Shown: one piece after another, positions 9,155-16,387 of the stretch
Position numbering within the stretch: the stretch's first letter is position 1
How the letters are laid out: every line of letters begins with the position of its first letter
Assembly: GCA_019359695.1 (NCBI GenBank)
Contig: JAHHGV010000037.1
Span: forward strand, 1-64,000
Length of the DNA stretch: 64,000 bases
From: Brasilonema angustatum HA4187-MV1
GTDB taxonomy: Bacteria; Cyanobacteriota; Cyanobacteriia; Cyanobacteriales; Nostocaceae
Direction: 5' to 3'
Translations under genes and position numbers: made by a program
The notes under the pieces: model-generated
What the model was told of the DNA's origin: nothing
What the model saw: the letters and a program-made list of their open reading frames with translations, nothing else
Database searches by the model: none

Positions 9155-10120
9155 ATGTCAGGAAACACGACGCGGCGTAACTTCCTTATCACTGGTGTTG
9201 CTGTCACAGGCAGTATTGTAGGAGCATCTACCTTGCAACAACAAGTCGCTGACACTGCTAAACCACCAGCGACTATGCCAGAACGAGTGCTGGGACGCAC
9301 AAAAGTCAAAGTCCCCATTTTTGGCTTAGGAGGAGCAGGTCAAACGCCTTTGTCTTCGGAAGGAAAACAACGTGATGCTGTGGCTATTATTAAAAAAGCA
9401 CTTGACCTAGGCATTCGTTACTTTGATACTGCCGCTGACTACGGACCAAGTGAAGATTATTTAGGGAAAGTACTACCATCTTATCGGTCAAAAATTTTTC
9501 TGGCAAGCAAGACAGATAAAAGAGATCGTGATGGTGCATGGCGAGAGTTAGAAAGAAGTCTTAAACGTTTAAACACAGATCATCTTGACTTGTGGCAATT
9601 GCATCACGTCTCTTCGCGCGAAGAACTCAACACCATCTTTAGTTCATCTGGTGCAGTCAAAGCTTTAGAAGAGGCGATGCAGCAAAAACTCGTCCGCTTT
9701 GTTGGCATAACCGGGCACCACGATCCAGAAGTGATTGCTGAAGGATTGCGTCGCTATCCGTTCCACACAACGCTTATCCCCGTCAACGCTGCTGACAAAC
9801 ACCACCCCCGTCCATTTCTCCCAGTTGTTCTTCCGATCGCACAACAAAAGAATGTTGGCGTGATTGCGATGAAAGTACCAGCTTATGGTCGGTTGTTCAA
9901 ACCAGGCGGTTTAAGTGGGATGCAGCAAGCTATGGGATATAGTTTGTCCCAAGCGGGTGTTCAGTGTTGCGTCATTGCGGCTGAAACGGTCAAGCAATTA
10001 GAAGATAACGTCAATGTTGCTCAAGCTTTCCAACCTCTTGGAAACAAGGAATTAGCTGCAATTGAGCAGCGTAGTGCTGCAGTTTGGGAAGATAGCACGT
10101 TTTTCCGAGCTTGGGCATGA
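9155..10120 (+). CDS. Aldo/keto reductase with Tat signal
   Basis: A 321-residue NADPH-dependent oxidoreductase of the aldo/keto reductase superfamily. The N-terminus carries a twin-arginine motif (TTRRNFLITG) and a hydrophobic stretch, so it is probably exported folded by Tat. The catalytic tetrad is visible: Asp and Tyr in YFDTAADYGPSEDYLG, Lys in FLASKT and His in LWQLHH. Length is slightly short for the family. The C-terminal part ends in the helical region FQPLGNKELAAIE. It stands alone, and the substrate is unknown. An exported AKR is a little unusual because NADPH is cytoplasmic; the cofactor might be bound before export. Confidence 0.9.
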   Translation: MSGNTTRRNFLITGVAVTGSIVGASTLQQQVADTAKPPATMPERVLGRTKVKVPIFGLGGAGQTPLSSEGKQRDAVAIIKKALDLGIRYFDTAADYGPSEDYLGKVLPSYRSKIFLASKTDKRDRDGAWRELERSLKRLNTDHLDLWQLHHVSSREELNTIFSSSGAVKALEEAMQQKLVRFVGITGHHDPEVIAEGLRRYPFHTTLIPVNAADKHHPRPFLPVVLPIAQQKNVGVIAMKVPAYGRLFKPGGLSGMQQAMGYSLSQAGVQCCVIAAETVKQLEDNVNVAQAFQPLGNKELAAIEQRSAAVWEDSTFFRAWA

Positions 10121-10134
10121 TATTTCCCTATTTC

Positions 10135-10986
10135 TTAACACAACTCACTGCTGTTTGCGGGCTTACGACCAAATGTAAAAAAGATGGTGATATCATTCCA
10201 AACCCCTTGGTCTGTGTTTAATGCTTCTAGTTCTGCTTCAAACTCAGCCCTGACTTGTACTAACTGCTGTGATGAAAGTTGCGATAAAGGATTTGGAAAT
10301 TGTCCCGGTGCTGGATGGGAACCTCCTGTCCACATTTGTTTTGCTTGCTCTAAGCTGATGTAGCTACCATATTGCTCAGGCTTGATTTCAATTGCCTCAA
10401 ATCCTGCTTGCTGGAGCAAGTCATGGCACTTTTCAACCGTTCCTGTTGGTTTACTCAACGCTAATGAAATGCCATACTTTTCGACGACTTTCTGCACAAC
10501 GACGCCTCCAACAAAAGCAGTGTCTGCAAATGCATGAAAGCCAATAAGTCCACCTGGTTTAAGAAATCGCATCCATTGACGCAAGGCGGCTGGAATATCA
10601 GCCATCCAAATCAGCGCAGAGGAACACAAAATTGTGTCAAAACTATCGGCGGAAAAGTTCAGTGCTTCCGCATCCGCAAGCTGAAATTCAACATGCGCAA
10701 AACCTAATGTTTCAACTTTTTGCCTTGCTATCTCAAGCATTCCAGTTGAAATATCCACGCCGATGACGCGTCCTTGAGATCCTACAATTTGAGCCGCTTC
10801 AATCGCGACCATACCTGTGCCAGTTGCAATGTCTAAAACGTGTTGTCCAGGTTTTATTTGTGCGTACTCAATCAGGCTATGAGCAATCTGAATATGCCAA
10901 TTTGAATTATCGTAAGTTTGGCTTCTGCGGCTGTACAAATCCGCTATTTCTTTCTTATAGTTATTTAATTTAAGTGGGTTAGTCAT
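10135..10986 (-). CDS. Class I SAM-dependent methyltransferase (UbiE-like)
   Basis: A 283-residue methyltransferase. Motif I is VLDIATGTGMVAIEAA (near residue 50), the acidic loop VIGVDISTGMLEIAR follows, then motif II around LADAEALNF and post-motif LKPGGLIGFHAF. The layout fits the UbiE/arsenite-methyltransferase-like group of small-molecule methyltransferases. There is no membrane segment. It faces the aldo/keto reductase tail to tail with only 14 bp between stops. The substrate is not predictable. Confidence 0.88.
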   Translation of the reverse strand: MTNPLKLNNYKKEIADLYSRRSQTYDNSNWHIQIAHSLIEYAQIKPGQHVLDIATGTGMVAIEAAQIVGSQGRVIGVDISTGMLEIARQKVETLGFAHVEFQLADAEALNFSADSFDTILCSSALIWMADIPAALRQWMRFLKPGGLIGFHAFADTAFVGGVVVQKVVEKYGISLALSKPTGTVEKCHDLLQQAGFEAIEIKPEQYGSYISLEQAKQMWTGGSHPAPGQFPNPLSQLSSQQLVQVRAEFEAELEALNTDQGVWNDITIFFTFGRKPANSSELC

Positions 10987-11023
10987 CTTGGAATTTTAAA
11001 AATCACAATGTTATAAATATTTT

Positions 11024-12313
11024 TTATTTTCTTTTTCTTAATTCTATAATACGTGAATTAACACCGTAATGTTCAGCAGCTTTAGACATATCATACATCA
11101 GTAAATTTTCGTTTCCTAGTTCTTGTATAATTCTAGGTTTAGATGGGCAAAAACCAAGAAATTTAATAATTTCTGATGCTACAGCCTTAGCTAATAAAGG
11201 TGGAACTGAATTTCCTATTTGTCGAAATCCATGCCATTTTGTGACATGAAATCTGAACCAATCTGGATAAGAATGTAAACGTGCAGCTTCACGCACAGTA
11301 ATACATCTTGGGGTAGATGGGTGAATTGGTCTAGCAGAAGTAAAAGCTCCTCTATTACTTGGTGTTCCTGCTCTAAGTGTATTGCATATTCCTTCAGGAG
11401 CAAGTTTATAAAAGCGGCTAATAGGTTCTATTTTTCCGCCGGGAGTAGCTTTAAACCTTTTTATAGATTCTAAATTATGCTTTGTTCTTAAACTTGAGGT
11501 GAGCATTCTAGAGTCATATTTACGATCATATGAATAGTCCTTATCTGTATAGCAAAAACCACGAAGTTGTCTACTGTAATCACTTGGTTTACCAAATTCT
11601 GCTATCACCGAATCTTTTTCAAAAAGCTCTATATAATCTTCTACTTCAGGTAAATCGCCAATTGCATCAAACACTGTTGGACTTAATGGTAGTTGGTTTT
11701 GAAAACCTGCTTTATTTAATTTTGCAGGTCTAGTCAGGGCTGCAGGATAATTTGGTAATTCTAAATCCTGACGACAACCTAGTAAAAATAGTCTTTCGCG
11801 ATTCTGTGGCACTCCGTATTCAGAAGCATTTAAGACTTTGTAATCTTTGCGAACTTTGTAACCACTTTGCTCAAATTCATTAATGATGACTGAAAGAAAG
11901 TCTCTGTGCTTTCCTAGAGTTATTCCTTTAACATTTTCTAAAACAAAAAACTTTGGCTGCAATTCGAGAACTAAATGTATAAAGTTTTTAACTAGGGAAT
12001 TACGAGGATCATCAGAAAGACGCTTACCTATCAAGGAAAAACCTTGACAAGGTGATCCGCCAAAGACTACATCTATTTCTCGATCACCAATAGAAGAGTT
12101 GCTTCTAATTTCTACTCCTGTAATATCAACAACACTTTTACAAAAAATAGTCCAAAAAGGAAAATTAAATTCATGTGTTGCACAATGAATTGGATCAATT
12201 TCAACAGAAGCAAGCACGTCAAATCCTGCTTGCTCAAAACCAAGAGTCATGCCACCAGCACCAGCAAATAAATCAACAGCTATAGGTCTTTCTTTCTTAT
12301 TACTGTCAATCAT
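11024..12313 (-). CDS. Cytosine-5 DNA methyltransferase (orphan, likely acquired)
   Basis: A 429-residue C5 methylase. Motif I is DLFAGAGGMTLGF (residues 14-26). Motif IV is GGSPCQGFS with catalytic Cys89. Motif VI is LENVKG (Glu126-Asn127-Val128). Motif VIII is YGVPQNRERLFLLG. Motif IX/X is REAARLHSYPDWF followed by RQIGNSVPPLLAKAVA. The variable target recognition region lies between VIII and IX (about 200-320). No restriction endonuclease or Vsr gene is adjacent, so it is an orphan regulatory or self-protecting methylase. Its codons and flanks are clearly more AT-rich than the lpx genes next door, which suggests horizontal acquisition. The target sequence cannot be read from the protein by eye. 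Confidence 0.94.
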   Translation of the reverse strand: MIDSNKKERPIAVDLFAGAGGMTLGFEQAGFDVLASVEIDPIHCATHEFNFPFWTIFCKSVVDITGVEIRSNSSIGDREIDVVFGGSPCQGFSLIGKRLSDDPRNSLVKNFIHLVLELQPKFFVLENVKGITLGKHRDFLSVIINEFEQSGYKVRKDYKVLNASEYGVPQNRERLFLLGCRQDLELPNYPAALTRPAKLNKAGFQNQLPLSPTVFDAIGDLPEVEDYIELFEKDSVIAEFGKPSDYSRQLRGFCYTDKDYSYDRKYDSRMLTSSLRTKHNLESIKRFKATPGGKIEPISRFYKLAPEGICNTLRAGTPSNRGAFTSARPIHPSTPRCITVREAARLHSYPDWFRFHVTKWHGFRQIGNSVPPLLAKAVASEIIKFLGFCPSKPRIIQELGNENLLMYDMSKAAEHYGVNSRIIELRKRK

Positions 12314-12420
12314 GTTGGATGTTTAAGCCACTCACATGTGAATTTTAAATAAAAAACGAATAAGGGTGCTGTTAGCAACGCCTTTACCCTGAATAATTGA
12401 CTTTTAAACTAATTAAAAAT

Positions 12421-13590
12421 CTAATGCTCAAAATTTGGTAGCATTTGCAAAATTTCTTTGGCGGCGCGATCGCACACTCCCAATTCTCCCAAACACTGCC
12501 GCATTTCTTCATAATCTGTCAATATTTGGTTTTTACGTTCTGCATTAACCAGTATTTCTAACGCTGCTTCGGTGATGTTCTCTGGAGTCGCTTTTTCTTG
12601 TAAAAACTCTGGCACAATTGGCTTCATCACAACTAAATTGGGTGGCGATGCAAAAGGTATAGAACCTTTGAGCACACTCCGCGCAATCCAAGCCGTAATC
12701 GGATGAAGTCGGTACAGGACAACCTGAGGCACTTTCAACAGTGCCAATTCCAAGTTAACTGTACCAGATTTAGTGATTGCTAAATCAGCGGCGGCGATCA
12801 CTTCCTGAGTTTTTTCAGACACCACAGAAGCTCGCAAACCGTACCGCTGTATTGCTTTTTCTATAGGTTTTCGATAGATTTCAAGAGACAGAGGTATCCA
12901 AAAGTGCACATTAGGTAATTTTGCTTGAATCACCTGAGCCGCCTGAAACATCACAGGCAGAAGATGTTTTAGTTCTTGGCGACGAGAAGCGGGGAGAAGA
13001 GCAACACTGATCACATCTTCCGCAATTCCTAACTTGGCACGAGCATCTTCTCGACTGGGAAAGTTTTGGACTCTATCTACTAAAGGATGCCCTACCCAGG
13101 TCACTTTTGCTCCTCTTTCTTGGAAGTAACGCGCTTCCTCTGGAAAGATTGCTAGCAGCTTGTCTGTGATACCAACAACCATATTGGTATTACGTGAATT
13201 AAGCGACCAAACCCATTCCTGTGGTGCAATATAATACACTACACGAAGATGTGACAAGTTCCGGCGAATATAATTACCAATTGCCAAATTTGGTCCCATG
13301 TAGTCAATCAGTATCACCAAGTCAGGTGAATTTTGCTTGAGATAGGCGATCGCCCGTTGCTGCATTTGGAGTGTTGGTAATACATAAGGCAGTGATTCCA
13401 AAATACCCACCGAGCCAATCTCGCTGGTATTACCTATAAGGGTGGCTCCAACACTAGCCATTTTTTCGCCACCCAGCGCCACAATTTCTAAATCCAAGCC
13501 AGCCGCCGCAGCTTGGCGCTTGAGTGCAGTAATCAGTAGCGACCCTTGCAGGTCACCAGATACTTCGCCAGTACTGATAAATATACGCAT
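12421..13590 (-). CDS. lpxB: Lipid-A-disaccharide synthase
   Basis: A 389-residue GT19 glycosyltransferase that joins UDP-2,3-diacylglucosamine and lipid X to make the lipid A disaccharide at the inner membrane. The start MRIFISTGEVSGDLQG is typical of LpxB. The conserved segments LVILIDYMGPN, YYIAPQEWVWS, GHPLVD and AITKSGTVNLELAL are all present. It is the last gene of a minus-strand series lpxC-fabZ-lpxA-lpxB. A purine-rich tract separates it from lpxA. The length matches the family. Confidence 0.97.
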   Translation of the reverse strand: MRIFISTGEVSGDLQGSLLITALKRQAAAAGLDLEIVALGGEKMASVGATLIGNTSEIGSVGILESLPYVLPTLQMQQRAIAYLKQNSPDLVILIDYMGPNLAIGNYIRRNLSHLRVVYYIAPQEWVWSLNSRNTNMVVGITDKLLAIFPEEARYFQERGAKVTWVGHPLVDRVQNFPSREDARAKLGIAEDVISVALLPASRRQELKHLLPVMFQAAQVIQAKLPNVHFWIPLSLEIYRKPIEKAIQRYGLRASVVSEKTQEVIAAADLAITKSGTVNLELALLKVPQVVLYRLHPITAWIARSVLKGSIPFASPPNLVVMKPIVPEFLQEKATPENITEAALEILVNAERKNQILTDYEEMRQCLGELGVCDRAAKEILQMLPNFEH

Positions 13591-13600
13591 TTATAAATTT

Positions 13601-13648
13601 AGGAATAGGGAGAGAGGGAGGGAGGGAGAGAGGAAGGGAGAGAGGGAT
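13601..13648. repeat. Purine-rich GGGAGAGA microsatellite-like tract between lpxA and lpxB
   Basis: An almost pure A/G stretch (GGGAGAGAGGGAGGGAGGGA type) lies directly before lpxB on the minus strand. It is low-complexity and likely variable in length between strains. No regulatory role is shown. Confidence 0.7.
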
Positions 13649-13722
13649 AATTTCCTTTTCTCATTTCGTCTGCTTTTCCCTCATCTCCCCTTATATATTT
13701 TCTTATCCCCTTGTTTTCTGAC

Positions 13723-14541
13723 TTAAGATTCGTCACTTGCGGCGACTTTTCCCTTACCAGGAATTAAGCCACGTCTTCCTGGCATTTGAGAAAGTAGCAA
13801 AAAGCGACGCAGATGCTGTAACTGTTGAGTATCCCCTAGGATTTCTAGCTGTTCTAAGGAGTCTTTAAAAAGCAACTCAGAACGATAAAGAATGCGGAAG
13901 GCTTTTTTAAGGATTTGAAACTCCTCAGTGGTAAAACCACCGCGTTTGAGTCCCACAAGGTTTAGTGAACGAATTCGCGATGGATTCCCTTCTACGAGCA
14001 TATATGGAGGGACATCTCGCTCAATGCGGCTCATGCCTCCCACCATTGCGAAGCTACCAATATGGACAAATTGATGAATTCCAAGAACTCCACTAATAAC
14101 TGATCGTGATTCTATGTGGACGTGACCGGCGATCGCTACAGAATTAGAAATCGTCACATTGTCTTCTATCACAGAATTATGACCGACATGGACATAAGCC
14201 ATCAATAAGTTACCGTTTCCGATGCTAGTTTCTTTACCCGCACCAGTTGCGCGGTTAATCGTGACGTATTCGCGAATGCGATTATCATCTCCGATTTTTA
14301 CCCAGCTCAATTCGCCATCATATTTCCGGTCTTGGGGTTCCATGCCAATAACCGCGCCCGGAAAAATTTGATTTCGTGCCCCAATTTCCAAAGGTCCTTC
14401 TAGTACAGCATGAGCGCCGATGGTGGTTTCAGGACCTACTTTAACATGCCCTCCAATAACAGCATAAGGACCAACTTCCACTGTCGGATGCAATTGGGCA
14501 CTAGGATGAATAACAGCAGTAGAATGAATGAGGGTTTTCAA
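13723..14541 (-). CDS. lpxA: Acyl-[ACP]-UDP-N-acetylglucosamine O-acyltransferase
   Basis: A 272-residue enzyme that catalyses the first step of lipid A synthesis, transferring a 3-hydroxyacyl chain from ACP to UDP-GlcNAc. The N-terminal two thirds are hexapeptide repeats forming a left-handed beta helix (IHSTAVIHPSAQLHPTVEVG and onward). AYVHVGHNSVIEDNV carries the catalytic His. The C-terminal region from RIRSLNLVGLKR is the usual helical trimer domain. It lies downstream of fabZ on the same strand, with a 280-bp gap holding heptamer repeats. Confidence 0.97.
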   Translation of the reverse strand: MKTLIHSTAVIHPSAQLHPTVEVGPYAVIGGHVKVGPETTIGAHAVLEGPLEIGARNQIFPGAVIGMEPQDRKYDGELSWVKIGDDNRIREYVTINRATGAGKETSIGNGNLLMAYVHVGHNSVIEDNVTISNSVAIAGHVHIESRSVISGVLGIHQFVHIGSFAMVGGMSRIERDVPPYMLVEGNPSRIRSLNLVGLKRGGFTTEEFQILKKAFRILYRSELLFKDSLEQLEILGDTQQLQHLRRFLLLSQMPGRRGLIPGKGKVAASDES

Positions 14542-14689
14542 GGGTGCATCTCCAGAACAGACTTGAGCGCTGAGAGTTTAGTTAGCTAGTAGCCGAAAGT
14601 GTGAGGTAAGCTACTCAAGTGTGAGGGTGTCGAAAAATATAGAACTCAAATAATAATGCTATTGTGGCTTGTGTCTTTTACTGATATCC

Positions 14690-14750
14690 TTACCAGTTAC
14701 CAGTTATCAGTTACCAGTTATCAGTTTTCACTGTTTACTGTTCACTGTTT
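14690..14750. repeat. Heptanucleotide tandem repeats (STRR type)
   Basis: Five heptamers of the form TTACCAG/TTATCAG occupy 14690-14724. Three heptamers of the form ACTGTTT/ACTGTTC follow at 14730-14750. Such short tandemly repeated sequences are characteristic of filamentous cyanobacterial intergenic DNA. This array sits between lpxA and fabZ. Confidence 0.85.
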
Positions 14751-14818
14751 GAATCAGGATTTGATAAAGGCACGTCACGGTCATGCCTTTACCACGCCTT
14801 TACCACAAAAGCAAATTT

Positions 14819-15358
14819 TTAGGATACGAGGGAAAACATTAGTTCGCCTTCAGTAGCGAGTTGACCATCAACTTCGGCGCGAGCTTGCATCTTACCGAAA
14901 CGACGTTGTTTTACCCACAACAGTTCCACAGTCATCACCAGTTGATCTCCTGGTACAACTTGACGGCGGAAGCGAGTTTTATCGATACCAGCAAAGACAA
15001 ACAGCCCACCTTCCAATTCTGGAAGTTGAGTTAAAACAATACCGCCGACTTGTGCCATTGCTTCTACAATCAGCACTCCTGGCATAATTGGACGTCCCGG
15101 AAAATGACCTTGAAAATGGGGTTCATTGATCGTGACGTTTTTAATACCAACAGCTCGTTTTCCAGGCACATATTCAATAATCCGGTCTACGAGTGCAAAG
15201 GGGTAGCGGTGGGGTAGCAGCTTTTGAATGTCTTCGATAGAGTAAGTGATTTGATTGTCCGACTTGTTTGTGGTCGTATCATCCGCTTGGTCATTGGTAG
15301 ATGCTGGTGTGGGAACATCAGTGGTATTGGCTTGTTCGGTGACGGTTGACATGGACAC
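14819..15358 (-). CDS. fabZ: 3-hydroxyacyl-[ACP] dehydratase
   Basis: A 179-residue hot-dog-fold dehydratase of fatty acid elongation. [14 protein letters not shown] holds the catalytic His and [13 protein letters not shown] the catalytic Glu. [11 protein letters not shown] is also typical. The first 40 residues are a polar, Thr/Asp-rich extension not needed for catalysis; such extensions are common in cyanobacterial FabZ. It is clustered with lpxC and lpxA, which use or compete for the same 3-hydroxyacyl-ACP, as in many bacteria. Confidence 0.96.
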   Translation of the reverse strand: MSMSTVTEQANTTDVPTPASTNDQADDTTTNKSDNQITYSIEDIQKLLPHRYPFALVDRIIEYVPGKRAVGIKNVTINEPHFQGHFPGRPIMPGVLIVEAMAQVGGIVLTQLPELEGGLFVFAGIDKTRFRRQVVPGDQLVMTVELLWVKQRRFGKMQARAEVDGQLATEGELMFSLVS

Positions 15359-15450
15359 TGTTATTTATTTTCTATGTTTGTTTTTCCGTAGGTGCTTGTT
15401 TGAACCTCCCCCTTTTGATTTTGGATTTGGGATTTTGGATTTGAGAACCA

Positions 15451-15479
15451 ATCTAAAATCTAAAATCTAAAATCTAAGA
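15451..15479. repeat. Heptamer repeat (ATCTAAA) running into the lpxC 3' end
   Basis: Four head-to-tail copies of a CTAAAAT-type heptamer span 15451-15479. The lpxC stop codon at 15460 lies inside the array, so the last residues of LpxC (ILDFRF) are encoded by the repeat. Confidence 0.85.
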
Positions 15480-16311
15480 TCCTTTGTGCCAGTTGAACGT
15501 GTAAATTGTGGCTGGCTTTGTACGCCAAGAAATGAGCGCAGGGGAAAATTCCAAGTAAACTTAAATCTCCTACTAAATCCAAGATTTTATGACGTACTGG
15601 CTCATTTGGAAATCTTAATGGTGGATTTAGCCAACCTTCTGGTCCACAAACAAGTGCATTATCTAAGCTTCCACCTTTAATTAACCCTGTCTGCTGTAAA
15701 TGTTCGATTTGATGCAATAAACCAAAGGTACGGGCAGGAGCAATTTCTGTCAAAAAGTTATCATAAGGATTTTCTTTTTTTGTGTCTAGTGATAAACTGT
15801 GCCATTGATTACCTATTGCTGCCAAATCGAAATCAATGCCGTAGGTAAAGCGAGTTTCTGGGGCTGGAAGCGCACAGGCAAAAGCATCGCCCTGACGCAC
15901 CCAAATTGGCTGGTCAATGACAAGAGGAGCTTTGTCCTCAGTTAAGTTTTGTGACTTTAAGCCAACTTGAGCGATCGCATCTGTCCACACCTTTGCCGAA
16001 CCATCTAAAAGCGGCACTTCTGGACCGTCAATTTCAATTCGGGCGTTATCCACTCCCATTGCAGCAAGGGACGCCAGCAAATGCTCAACCGTGCGGACGT
16101 ATGCCTCACCTTTACCCAACTGAGTCGAAAGCATCGTTTGATTAACTGCTGCGACTTGGGCTGGAATGATTGGAGTATTAGGCAAATCCACACGTACAAA
16201 GAAGCGTCCACTTCCGGGTGCGTCTGGTCGTATCCGAACTTGGGTAGTAACTCCGCTATGCAGTCCTACCCCTGTTTGGATGATTTCATCTGCTAATGTG
16301 TGTTGTTGCAT
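15460..16311 (-). CDS. lpxC: UDP-3-O-acyl-N-acetylglucosamine deacetylase
   Basis: The zinc amidase that commits the cell to lipid A synthesis. I chose the ATG at 16309-16311 ([20 protein letters not shown]), which gives 283 residues, the family length. The upstream in-frame TTG at 16341 would add ten atypical residues. The first metal His is in [10 protein letters not shown]. The second His and Asp are in [10 protein letters not shown], and the late His in [11 protein letters not shown] fits the general-acid position. The C-terminal ILDFRF is encoded by a heptamer repeat. It follows bamA by 77 bp on the same strand. Confidence 0.96.
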   Translation of the reverse strand: MQQHTLADEIIQTGVGLHSGVTTQVRIRPDAPGSGRFFVRVDLPNTPIIPAQVAAVNQTMLSTQLGKGEAYVRTVEHLLASLAAMGVDNARIEIDGPEVPLLDGSAKVWTDAIAQVGLKSQNLTEDKAPLVIDQPIWVRQGDAFACALPAPETRFTYGIDFDLAAIGNQWHSLSLDTKKENPYDNFLTEIAPARTFGLLHQIEHLQQTGLIKGGSLDNALVCGPEGWLNPPLRFPNEPVRHKILDLVGDLSLLGIFPCAHFLAYKASHNLHVQLAQRILDFRF

Positions 16312-16350
16312 ATTGTATTTTTGTCTTTCGTCTTTAATCAATTGTCAAAG

Positions 16351-16385
16351 AATGACCAATGACCAATGACTAATGACTAATGACC
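16351..16385. repeat. Heptamer tandem repeat AATGACC/AATGACT x5
   Basis: Five consecutive heptamers lie in the short gap between bamA and lpxC, ending two bases before the bamA stop. This is typical cyanobacterial STRR sequence with no assigned function. Confidence 0.85.
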
Positions 16386-16387
16386 AC

